Positions 9,661-18,072 of a stretch of DNA of 64,000 nucleotides are shown in pieces. Under the pieces are notes generated by a model that saw nothing but the letters and a program-made list of their open reading frames with translations, made no database searches and was not told the DNA's origin. Source of the stretch: Rhodospirillaceae bacterium (GTDB taxonomy: Bacteria > Pseudomonadota > Alphaproteobacteria > Rhodospirillales > Casp-alpha2); NCBI GenBank assembly GCA_018698795.1, contig JABIPG010000030.1:1-64000 (forward strand), given 5' to 3'. The stretch's first letter is position 1; each line of letters begins with the position of its first letter. The position numbers and the translations under genes are program-made.

Positions 9661-9702
9661 CCTGAGGCTGTTTACCTGAGGCTATTTACCTGGGGCTATT
9701 TA
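9661..9702. repeat. Three tandem copies of a 14-bp unit (CCTGAGGCTATTTA consensus)
   Basis: CCTGAGGCTGTTTA / CCTGAGGCTATTTA / CCTGGGGCTATTTA, in the divergent promoter region between 8633-9634(-) and 9756-11060(+). Confidence 0.95.
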
Positions 9703-9755
9703 CATCCACACAAATGCATCCGTACCATGGCCGATGATTTTATTGGAGCCTGAGT

Positions 9756-11060
9756 ATGACAGATGATTTGAAGGCGGCGGCGCAGGAATATCTGGTGCGT
9801 TACGGCTCGGACAGTTTTCCGAACCTGTTTACTTCGGCGAAAGGGTCGATCGTGACCGATTCCACCGGCCGCGAGGTGTTGGATTTCACGTCCGGGCAGA
9901 TGTGCGCGACCATCGGCCACAACCACCCGGCCATCGTCGCGGCCATTGAAGACGCCGGCAAAAAAGCCGTGCATCTGTTCAGTGGCATGATCCCGGAAGT
10001 GGTGGCGGAATTGGGTGCCAAGCTGGCGGGCTGGATGCCGGCACCGTTGAAAAAATCATTGTTTCTCAATACCGGCGGCGAGAGCAACGAGGCGGCGCTG
10101 CGCATGGCCAAGCTGCACACTGGCGGGCATGAGGTGATTGCCCTGGGCGGGTCGTGGCACGGCACCGGAGCCGGCGCGGGCTCTGTTTCCTACGCATCCG
10201 ACCGCAAGGGCTATGGGCCGACCATCCCCGGCACCTATGTGATCCCAGAGCCCAACGCCTACCGCTGCCCGATTGAGCATTGCCGCGATGCCTGTGACGG
10301 CGCGTGCATGCGGGTCGGGCTGAATATGTTCGATATGGCGTCCAGGGGCGAGGGGGCGGCAATCATCGCAGAGCCGATCATCTCAGCCGGCGGTATCATC
10401 GTGCCGCCGGATGACTATTTCGTGAATCTCAAGCGCGAAGCCCACAAGCGCGGCATGCTGCTGGTGCTCGATGAGGCGCAGACGGCGTTCGGCCGCATCG
10501 GCAAAAAAACCGCCGCCGAGCATTTTGGCGTGGTGCCGGATATCATGGCGGTCTCGAAAACCTTGGGCGGCGGCGTGCCACTGGCGGCAACGGTCACCAG
10601 TGATGAAATCGAGGCCGATATCCACGACAAAGGCTTTACGTTTTATACGAGCCACGTTTCCGATCCGCTGCCGGCGGCCGTGGGGCTGGCGGTGTTGGCC
10701 ACGATTGAGGCTGAGGATTTGATGGCAGCGGCGGTTGAGAAAGGTGCCTATCTGCGCGCCCGGCTCAATGACTTGCAGCAAAAGCACGAAGCCATCGGCG
10801 ATGTGCGCGGCGAGGGATTGATGATGGGTGTCGAGTTGGTGAAGGATCGCGAGAGCCGTCAACCCGATCATGAATTGGGCGCGCTGACCACGGAGCGCTG
10901 TTTCGAACTGGGGCTGTCGATGAACATTCGCCGCCGCCCCGAACGAGGTGCCGTGTGGCGGATCGCGCCACCACTGACAATCACCAAGGCGGAGTTGGAC
11001 CAAGGCGTCGATATCCTTGATCAAGCCTTGAGCGATAGCCTGAACAAGCTGGCGGGCTAA
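9756..11060 (+). CDS. Class III PLP-dependent aminotransferase, 2,2-dialkylglycine decarboxylase-like
   Basis: LDFTSGQMCATIGHNHPAIV, NTGGESNEAALRMAK, LVLDEAQTAFGRIG, VSKTLGGGVPLAA. Confidence 0.8.
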   Translation: MTDDLKAAAQEYLVRYGSDSFPNLFTSAKGSIVTDSTGREVLDFTSGQMCATIGHNHPAIVAAIEDAGKKAVHLFSGMIPEVVAELGAKLAGWMPAPLKKSLFLNTGGESNEAALRMAKLHTGGHEVIALGGSWHGTGAGAGSVSYASDRKGYGPTIPGTYVIPEPNAYRCPIEHCRDACDGACMRVGLNMFDMASRGEGAAIIAEPIISAGGIIVPPDDYFVNLKREAHKRGMLLVLDEAQTAFGRIGKKTAAEHFGVVPDIMAVSKTLGGGVPLAATVTSDEIEADIHDKGFTFYTSHVSDPLPAAVGLAVLATIEAEDLMAAAVEKGAYLRARLNDLQQKHEAIGDVRGEGLMMGVELVKDRESRQPDHELGALTTERCFELGLSMNIRRRPERGAVWRIAPPLTITKAELDQGVDILDQALSDSLNKLAG

Positions 11061-11078
11061 CCGAGAATAACACGGGAG

Positions 11079-11819
11079 ATGAAGATGGATTTTACCAACA
11101 AGACGGCACTGATCACGGGTGCCGGGTCGGGGATTGGACGTGCGGCTGCATTGGCGTTGAGTGAGCGTGGTGCGCGCGTTGTCGTGTGCGGGCGGCGCGA
11201 GGCGCCTTTGCAAGCCGTGCTTGAGGCCTCGGCGGGTGAAGTTTTGCTCCACACACTCGATGTTACCGACACCGAAGCCGTCGATGCGCTGCCTGCCAGC
11301 TTGCCTGACGATTGGCGCGAGATCGATTTCTTGATCAACAACGCCGGCCATGAGGTCGGCGGGCGTAAGCGCTTCGATGAAGGCAGCGCCGACGAATGGG
11401 CGGCGATTTTAGAGACCAACGTGCTCGGAATGTTTCGGGTCAGCCGCGCGATCGTGCCGGGGATGGTGGCGCGCGGGTGTGGCCATGTGGTCAATATCGG
11501 CTCGACGTCGGGTTTGACGGCGGGCGCGACACGTACAGCTTATGCGGCGTCGAAGCATGCCGTGCATGGGTTTTCCAAGTCGTTGCGGATGGACTATGCG
11601 GGCACCGGCATTCGGGTGAGTGAGATCATGCCCGGTATCGTGCGTACGGATTTCGCCGAAGCACGCTCTGGCGATGCAGAGCAAGCGCAGAAATTCTACG
11701 ATTCCTTCGACGATTCCATGGAGCCCGAAGACATCGCCGAAGCCATCATCTATGCGCTGAGCCAGCCTGCACGGGTCAACGTGGCGCAAATTGTTCTGAT
11801 GCAATCGTCCATGAAGTAG
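11079..11819 (+). CDS. SDR family NAD(P)-dependent oxidoreductase
   Basis: TGAGSGIGRAAA, NNAGHEVGG, YAASKHAVHGFSKSLR. Confidence 0.9.
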   Translation: MKMDFTNKTALITGAGSGIGRAAALALSERGARVVVCGRREAPLQAVLEASAGEVLLHTLDVTDTEAVDALPASLPDDWREIDFLINNAGHEVGGRKRFDEGSADEWAAILETNVLGMFRVSRAIVPGMVARGCGHVVNIGSTSGLTAGATRTAYAASKHAVHGFSKSLRMDYAGTGIRVSEIMPGIVRTDFAEARSGDAEQAQKFYDSFDDSMEPEDIAEAIIYALSQPARVNVAQIVLMQSSMK

Positions 11820-11982
11820 TGCCGCGAAGTCATGCCGCGTGGGGACGTCGCAAAAATGGTGTGCGCCCAAGGTGGGGCAAATTTAGTTCCGCTGATCATC
11901 ATTGTTCGTTAAACTTATTATTGTATGCAGTTCGGGGGCAGAAGATAGAGCGATAAAAGGGGGCGTTGAAAGTGAGGCGCCG

Positions 11983-12474
11983 ATGGAAGCCTACGACCTA
12001 AGTCACCTCAATGTCCTCGTTGCCGAGGACAACCTGCACATGCGCTTCGTCATCAAGACGATTTTAAAAGGTATGGGAATTCGCGCGCTCAGAGAAGCAG
12101 CGGACGGGTCCGACGCACTGAAAGTACTACAAACATTTCCCGCCGACGTGATGATTTCCGATTGGCTGATGGAGCCCTTGGACGGGCTCGAACTGACGCG
12201 CATGATCCGCACGGCGAGCGACAGCCGCAACCCGTATTTGCCAGTCATTTTGCTTACCGGTTATACCGAGATCGCGCGCGTAAAAGAGGCGCGAGACGCC
12301 GGCATTACTGAATTTCTCGCCAAGCCCATGTCAGCGCAAAACATCTACCACCGGCTGGTGCAGATCATCGAGCGGCCGCGCGGTTTTATCAAGGCGACGC
12401 GTTTCGTCGGTCCCGATCGCCGCCGTCATGCGGCTCGGTTTGAGGGCGCTGACCGGCGCGCCAACGCTGCATGA
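11983..12474 (+). CDS. CheY-like response regulator
   Basis: VLVAEDNLHMRFVIKTIL, MISDWLMEPLDGLEL, LLTGYTE, LAKP. ATG 11983 fits the REC N-terminus. Confidence 0.85.
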   Translation: MEAYDLSHLNVLVAEDNLHMRFVIKTILKGMGIRALREAADGSDALKVLQTFPADVMISDWLMEPLDGLELTRMIRTASDSRNPYLPVILLTGYTEIARVKEARDAGITEFLAKPMSAQNIYHRLVQIIERPRGFIKATRFVGPDRRRHAARFEGADRRANAA

Positions 12475-12489
12475 GGATCAAATGACGGC

Positions 12490-12990
12490 ATGGATTCAAT
12501 GACCCCGAAAAACAACAAAGCGACACCTGAATTTCCGCCCAATCTCATTGCGGCGAAAGTCAGCAAGGGCGGTCCCAACGCGGTAACCCAGGAAAACCTG
12601 AAAAAACTGGATGAGAGCATTGTCGCCAGTCTTGGCGCACAGTACCTGGATTGGGTGGAAGCGGATCTGATCAGGCTCTATGAGGCTCTCGGTGGTATTG
12701 AGGGCGACGCGGATATCGAGTCCGCCTCGGTGCGGCATTTTCGCAAAATCGTCCACGACATTCGCGGCATGGGCGGTACCTTCGAGTATGACCTGGTGAC
12801 CACCATCGCCGATCAAGTGCATCGTCTGGTGCATGCCTTTGAGGCGTTCGGCCCCGAACAGGTGTTGACGCTTCGGGTGCACGTCGATGCGCTTAAGGTG
12901 GTGGTGGCGGAACGCCTCAATGGCGACGGCGGCGCACGTGGGCGCGAGGTGCTCGCCGGCCTGCAAAAAATCTACCAAAAATACGTCTGA
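12490..12990 (+). CDS. Putative Hpt-like / conserved hypothetical protein
   Basis: 166-aa ORF with an Hpt-resembling helix KIVHDIRGMGGTFEYDLVTTIADQVHRL. Directly downstream of the response regulator. Confidence 0.6.
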   Translation: MDSMTPKNNKATPEFPPNLIAAKVSKGGPNAVTQENLKKLDESIVASLGAQYLDWVEADLIRLYEALGGIEGDADIESASVRHFRKIVHDIRGMGGTFEYDLVTTIADQVHRLVHAFEAFGPEQVLTLRVHVDALKVVVAERLNGDGGARGREVLAGLQKIYQKYV

Positions 12991-13072
12991 TATCTGCTTT
13001 CACGGAACCACTTTGGCGAATACTATGGTGTGTGGATGCGTGCGCCATGGTTTGCAGGGACAATCACATCAA

Positions 13073-16000
13073 ATGAGCCATTGCCACAGGAATCACCACG
13101 GGAATTCCCAGAAGGACAGCAAGTTGAAACGGCGTGCCGGCATCATCGGGTGGCTTTTTGTATTCTGCGGTGCCGTTTTTCTGGCGTTTGGCGCTATCGC
13201 GCAAACCCAGGCGGAAACCAAACCTCCGCTTCGTATCGCCATCGATAGAGCCTATTCACCCTATAGTGTGATCAGCCCGACCGGAAAAGCCACGGGCTTG
13301 GCCGTTGAAATTTGGCGCGCCTGGAGTAGGGCTACGAAAACGCCGGTGGAGTTCGTGCCGTCCGGTTGGGAAGGGACGCTTGACGCCTTGCGCGATGGCC
13401 GCGTCGATATTCATTTCGGCATGTTCAAGAGCGCGTCCCGCGCCCAATGGGCCGACTTTGCTGAACCCATCCACCATATTCACACAGCACTTTTCTTTCG
13501 TGCAGACGATACGCCCGTGTCTCTAAAGCAACTGGCCGGCGAAAAGGTCGGGGCCTGGGCGGCAAGTTACCAATACCAGTTTTTGAAAGACAAACACCCT
13601 GAAGTCGAGGTCGTCGCCTCGTCCAGCGATGACCAACTGACCTTGAAGCTGCTGAAGGGCGAGGTGCGTGCGATCATCAGTGAGGTCCCATCGGTGGAAG
13701 CGGGCCTGGCGGCTTTCGGCATCCGTGGCGTCCTGGCACGAGGTGAGGCAAGCCTGTTTGCCAATTACCTGCATCCCGCCGTGCGCAAAGGCGATGAAGA
13801 ATTGCTCGAACGCATCAATGCCGGTTTTCGGGCCATTCCATCAGCGCAGTTTCATGCGCTGGAAAAGATGTGGATTTCCAATCCGGCGGACCATTTTTTT
13901 GCGGGTGCCGGCGGAGAGATCGAGTTTACGCCTGAAGAAGAAGCTTGGCTGGCCGCCAACCCGGTGTCGAAACTGGCGGTAACGACCTTCATCCGGCCTG
14001 TCGATATCGTCGATGAAGCGGGTAACTATCGGGGACTGAACGCCGACCTGATTGCGATGCTCAACAAAAAATTGGGCATTGATATCGTACCCGAGTTTTT
14101 CGACACGTGGGGAGGCGTCGTCGAAGCGATAACGACCGGCAAAGTGGATGGGGCGTTCAGTCTGTCGATTACGCCGGAGCGTGAGAAGACGGTTCTGTTT
14201 ACCGCACCCTATGCCTTCGACCCGATTATCGCCGTGGTGCCCCGTGCCGACGAAGACGTGGCATCGTGGAAGGACTTGAACGCCAAGACGGTCAGCGTGG
14301 TCAAGGGCGCCTCAATCATCGAGGAAATCCAGGACATGATCGGCGACGGCGTCCTGGTCGAGGTGGAAAGCGAAATCGATGGTTTGAAAGCTGTCGCGTT
14401 TGGGACGGCGGACGTGCATGTGTCGTGGCTGCTCCCGTATGGCAATGCGCAGCGCGCCGACCCCATCGACGGGCTGAAAATAGCACTGACACGCAACTCC
14501 GAAGGCGGCACGTTGCGTATCGGCATTCACAACGACCGACCTGAATTGCTCAGTATCCTGCGCAAAGGCCTCAATGCCATCAGCCGCGAGGAACTATCTG
14601 GCGTTCGAAACAAATGGCTGTTCGCCGGCCCGGATGGTGATGGCGGCTCGAAAATCGAGTTGACCCGCGAAGAAGCGGCATGGATAGCGAAGCATCCTGA
14701 AATCACGCTCGCGGCGACATCCGATTGGCCGCCGTTCGAGTTCAAGACCAAAGAGGGCGTTTATAAGGGCATTACGGCGGCCATTGCGCGGCTTGCCGCA
14801 TCGCGCGCGGGCTTGAGCGTAAAGCCCGTGTTCGAGCCCTGGGAGAAAGAACTGCGGATGTTGCGTCAGGGTAAACTGGATTTGGCACCCGGCCTTTATC
14901 AAACCGAAGAACGAGAGGAGTTCTTGCTGTTCACCCGCCCGTTCATTGAGTTTTACGATGCTATCTACACCCAGACTGAGCGTGATGATATCCATACGAT
15001 GGCGGATTTATCCGGCAAAACGATTGCGGCTGAGGGGGGCTACGCAGCCGCAGAGAATGTAAAAACCAATTTTCCCGATATCAAAATCACGCACGTCACC
15101 AGCACGCTCGAAGCGCTGAAACTGGTGTCGTCGGCGCAGGTGGACGCCTATATCGGCAATCAGGTCGTCGCCGAGCATTTAATCAATGACAATCTGTTGC
15201 AGAACGTCACCAGTGCGGGTTTTTATTCGCGCGACCCGACTTTTTTGGCCATGGCAGTGCCCAAGGATCGGGTATTGCTGCGTGATATCATGGATAAAGC
15301 CCTGGCGGCGATGACCGAAGCCGAGCGGCGCACCATTATGGTCGACTATCTGGGCACGGAGGAAATGAAGCGCAGCGGCATTCAGCTGACGCAGGCGGAA
15401 CGTGGTTGGCTGAAAGAACACCGTGTCGTGCGGATGGCCGATGATTTCGCCTGGGCGCCATTCAGTTTCATCAATGACGACGGTGTGTTCTCCGGTATTG
15501 CGGCGGGCTACGCGGAGGTTATATCGGAGCGGACCGGAATTGAATTCAAACCGCAGACGGGCCTTGCGTGGAATCAGGTGTTGGAGAAAATCAAACAAGG
15601 TGAGGTTGATGTGTTGCCGGCTGTTGCCTGGACCGAAGCGCGGGCGACCTTTCTGAATTTCACGAAACCCTACATCTCGCTTCCGATTGTCGTGGCGACG
15701 CGGAAGGATGGCGTGTTTGTCGACAGCCTCGATGACTTGGCCGGCCTCAAGGTCGGCGTGGTCGATGGTTATGTCGCCCAGGAAATCCTCGCCCGGGACC
15801 GCCCGACGCTTGAATATGTTGCGCTGCCAAACTTGGCTGCGGGTTTGGAGGCGCTGGAGGCCGGCAAGGTCGATGCCTTTGTCGATAACCTGGGTTCGAT
15901 TACCTATGAGATCGACAAGCGTAAATTCGATAACATCAAGATAGCCGCGCCAACTAAATATCGTTTCGAATTGGCGTTCGCCGTTCGCAAGGACTGGCCG

Positions 16001-17005
16001 CAACTGGCCGTCATCTTCGATAAGGCACTCGAGAGTATTAGCGAGAAAGAACGCGCCGGCATCAAGAACACATGGATGGCCGTTGAGCTGAATTTCGGCC
16101 TCGACCTGAAAACGGTTTTACTCTGGGTGTTGCCGATTGGGCTTGGCGCGGCTGCGGTTATTGTCGTTATTTTGCTGTGGAACCGGCGCATGGGCGCGGA
16201 GATTTTCCAGCGTAAGAAAGCCGAACGTGAACTCTCCAATGCGCTTGGCGTCATTACTGAAAGCATCGACTACGCCGCCAACATCCAACGCGCCGTGTTG
16301 GTGGGCAAAGACATGCTGACCGCAACGACGGATGAACACATGATCTTGTGGGAGCCTCGCGACGTGGTTGGCGGTGATATCTATTGGTGCCACATATGGG
16401 GCGATGGCATTCTCGTGGTTCTGGCCGACTGCACCGGGCACGGCGTTCCCGGGGCCTTCATGACGCTGCTGTCTACCGGCGCGCTGGACCGCGCCATGGC
16501 CGACGTGCCGCAAGGAATGGTCGGCGAGTTGGTGCAACGTATGCACCAAGTGATCCAGATTACGCTCAACCAGCACGGGCCCCAGGGCAATAGCGACGAT
16601 GGGTTGGAACTCGGCGCCTGCTTTATCCACGCAGATATGGACAAGATGACTTTCGCCGGCGCGCGCTTCCCGCTGTTCATCGTCGTGGATGACGAGGTGC
16701 GGGAAATCAAGAGCACCCGCAAAGGCATCGGTTATCGCGGTATCGCCCAGACTCAGGCATTCGACGAAATCGAAATCGAACTCAAGCCGGGTATGGCTTT
16801 CTACATGTCATCGGACGGTTTTCTCGAACAGGTTGGCGGCCCGAAGCGCCGCATGTTCGGCAAAAAGCGCTTCAAGGCGTTGCTGAAGGAATTGCAGGCC
16901 TTGCCGCTGAATGCACAGAAAGAGCGCTTCATGCAGGCCCTACACGACCACCAAGGCCCGGAGCCCCGGCGTGATGATGTGGCGGTGCTGGCGTTTCGGG
17001 TGTGA
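13073..17005 (+). CDS. Four tandem periplasmic SBP_bac_3-like domains, TM helix and cytoplasmic SpoIIE/PP2C phosphatase
   Basis: Four SBP modules (PLRIAIDRAYSPYS; SKLAVTTFIRPVDIV; EITLAATSDWPPFEF; RVVRMADDFAWAPFSF), TM TVLLWVLPIGLGAAAVIVVILLW, then SIDYAANIQRAVL...VVGGDIYW...DCTGHGVPGAFMT. ORF open from 12887; ATG 13025 or 13073 likelier. Confidence 0.8.
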   Translation: MSHCHRNHHGNSQKDSKLKRRAGIIGWLFVFCGAVFLAFGAIAQTQAETKPPLRIAIDRAYSPYSVISPTGKATGLAVEIWRAWSRATKTPVEFVPSGWEGTLDALRDGRVDIHFGMFKSASRAQWADFAEPIHHIHTALFFRADDTPVSLKQLAGEKVGAWAASYQYQFLKDKHPEVEVVASSSDDQLTLKLLKGEVRAIISEVPSVEAGLAAFGIRGVLARGEASLFANYLHPAVRKGDEELLERINAGFRAIPSAQFHALEKMWISNPADHFFAGAGGEIEFTPEEEAWLAANPVSKLAVTTFIRPVDIVDEAGNYRGLNADLIAMLNKKLGIDIVPEFFDTWGGVVEAITTGKVDGAFSLSITPEREKTVLFTAPYAFDPIIAVVPRADEDVASWKDLNAKTVSVVKGASIIEEIQDMIGDGVLVEVESEIDGLKAVAFGTADVHVSWLLPYGNAQRADPIDGLKIALTRNSEGGTLRIGIHNDRPELLSILRKGLNAISREELSGVRNKWLFAGPDGDGGSKIELTREEAAWIAKHPEITLAATSDWPPFEFKTKEGVYKGITAAIARLAASRAGLSVKPVFEPWEKELRMLRQGKLDLAPGLYQTEEREEFLLFTRPFIEFYDAIYTQTERDDIHTMADLSGKTIAAEGGYAAAENVKTNFPDIKITHVTSTLEALKLVSSAQVDAYIGNQVVAEHLINDNLLQNVTSAGFYSRDPTFLAMAVPKDRVLLRDIMDKALAAMTEAERRTIMVDYLGTEEMKRSGIQLTQAERGWLKEHRVVRMADDFAWAPFSFINDDGVFSGIAAGYAEVISERTGIEFKPQTGLAWNQVLEKIKQGEVDVLPAVAWTEARATFLNFTKPYISLPIVVATRKDGVFVDSLDDLAGLKVGVVDGYVAQEILARDRPTLEYVALPNLAAGLEALEAGKVDAFVDNLGSITYEIDKRKFDNIKIAAPTKYRFELAFAVRKDWPQLAVIFDKALESISEKERAGIKNTWMAVELNFGLDLKTVLLWVLPIGLGAAAVIVVILLWNRRMGAEIFQRKKAERELSNALGVITESIDYAANIQRAVLVGKDMLTATTDEHMILWEPRDVVGGDIYWCHIWGDGILVVLADCTGHGVPGAFMTLLSTGALDRAMADVPQGMVGELVQRMHQVIQITLNQHGPQGNSDDGLELGACFIHADMDKMTFAGARFPLFIVVDDEVREIKSTRKGIGYRGIAQTQAFDEIEIELKPGMAFYMSSDGFLEQVGGPKRRMFGKKRFKALLKELQALPLNAQKERFMQALHDHQGPEPRRDDVAVLAFRV

Positions 17006-17023
17006 GGCCTAAATAGGAAAGTA

Positions 17024-17051
17024 TTGACTTTTACGAAAAAATACCTATATT
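17024..17051 (+). promoter_or_regulatory. Sigma70-like promoter TTGACT-16-TATATT for candidate sRNA copy 1
   Basis: -35 TTGACT 17024-17029 and -10 TATATT 17046-17051. Architecture conserved at 53024-53051 (-). Confidence 0.65.
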
Positions 17052-17057
17052 GAATAT

Positions 17058-17202
17058 GCCGCATCGAAGTGTTGATGAGGGGCCGCTATTTGACATTCGT
17101 ATAGGGATTGGACCGGGGCCGATGGTTGTTGTTGGGCCTGGTTAGGAAAACGCCATTTTTCTCATTGCGGAGGAAATTGGGTTCGTTCCCCAGATTTTTT
17201 TT
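17058..17202 (+). ncRNA. Candidate sRNA, paralog copy 1 (about 145 nt)
   Basis: Promoter plus 3' GGGTTCGTTCCCCAGATTTTTTTT (hairpin and T-tract). 37/38-nt identity of the 3' end with copy 2, and shared CGCTATTTGACAT (17084-17096). Confidence 0.65.
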
Positions 17203-17266
17203 GATGTTGTTGAAAAACAAGGGCTTTTGACCCCGGTTTTTCGACCAGGCGGGCGAATGTCGGCTG

Positions 17267-18022
17267 TTATTCCCCTTTGAAATTGGGCTTTCGCTTCTCG
17301 ACCCGGGCGCGCACGCCTTCGCGGGCGTCATGGCTGTCCCAGATGGCGTCGGCGATGCTCTCTTCCGGTTGCCGCTCGGGCAGGTCGAAGACGCTCATTT
17401 GTTTCAGCATGATCGCCTTCATGGCGCGAAGCGACATCGGCGCGTTGGCCGCGAGTCGTTCGGTAATGGCTGCGACTCCCGTGTCCAGGTCGGCCTCCGC
17501 TTCGCAGCGGGCGATAATGCCGAGTTCTTTCAGGCGCGGTGCGCTTATAGGGTCACCCAGCAACAAGAACTCGCGGCCCATCACCGGGCCGGCGGCCTCC
17601 ATGATTTTCTTGGTCAAAAACCAGGTGGTGGCGACGCCGATTTGCGCCAACGGCATGGCGAAGCGCGCGGTATCGGCGGCGACGGTGAAATCGCAATGCA
17701 AAGCCAACTCGCAACCACCCGCGATGGCCGAGCCCTGCACACGGGCGACGACCGGTAACGGATAGCGCTGCACGGCGTCGAACATGGTCTCGATCAACTG
17801 CGCGGCTTCGGGCTCGACGCCCGAGGTCGCCAATTGCAGCCCGGCGCAAAACGACGGACCTTCACCGCGGATCACGGTGACGCGCTCATCGGCCGGTGGA
17901 TCAGCCACAAACAGATCGCGGATTTCGACCATCATCTCTTCGTTGAGGGCGTTGCGCTTGTCGGCGCGGTCGAGGATCACGGTGCGCACGGGGCCGGCGC
18001 GTTCGACGCGGATCAGGGACAT
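17267..18022 (-). CDS. Enoyl-CoA hydratase/isomerase family protein
   Basis: VIRGEGPSFCAGLQL, RVQGSAIAGGCELALHCDFTVAADTARFAMP. Confidence 0.85.
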   Translation of the reverse strand: MSLIRVERAGPVRTVILDRADKRNALNEEMMVEIRDLFVADPPADERVTVIRGEGPSFCAGLQLATSGVEPEAAQLIETMFDAVQRYPLPVVARVQGSAIAGGCELALHCDFTVAADTARFAMPLAQIGVATTWFLTKKIMEAAGPVMGREFLLLGDPISAPRLKELGIIARCEAEADLDTGVAAITERLAANAPMSLRAMKAIMLKQMSVFDLPERQPEESIADAIWDSHDAREGVRARVEKRKPNFKGE

Positions 18023-18072
18023 GGAGGGCTCCTTAAGTGTTGGTTGTCTGGAAATCTTAGTTGCCTGAAATC

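Noticed and set aside
10383-11351. 322-aa minus-strand ORF opposite the aminotransferase and SDR genes
   Set aside because: Overlaps two well-supported CDS and has no recognisable motif.
12887-13072. Full 1372-aa start of the SBP-SpoIIE ORF
   Set aside because: The first about 100 nt overlap the Hpt-like CDS out of frame and encode no signal peptide; ATG 13025 or 13073 are more plausible.
17084-17100. TTTGACAT within sRNA copy 1 as a second -35 element
   Set aside because: No suitable -10 at 16-18 bp in either copy; conservation is better explained as part of the RNA.
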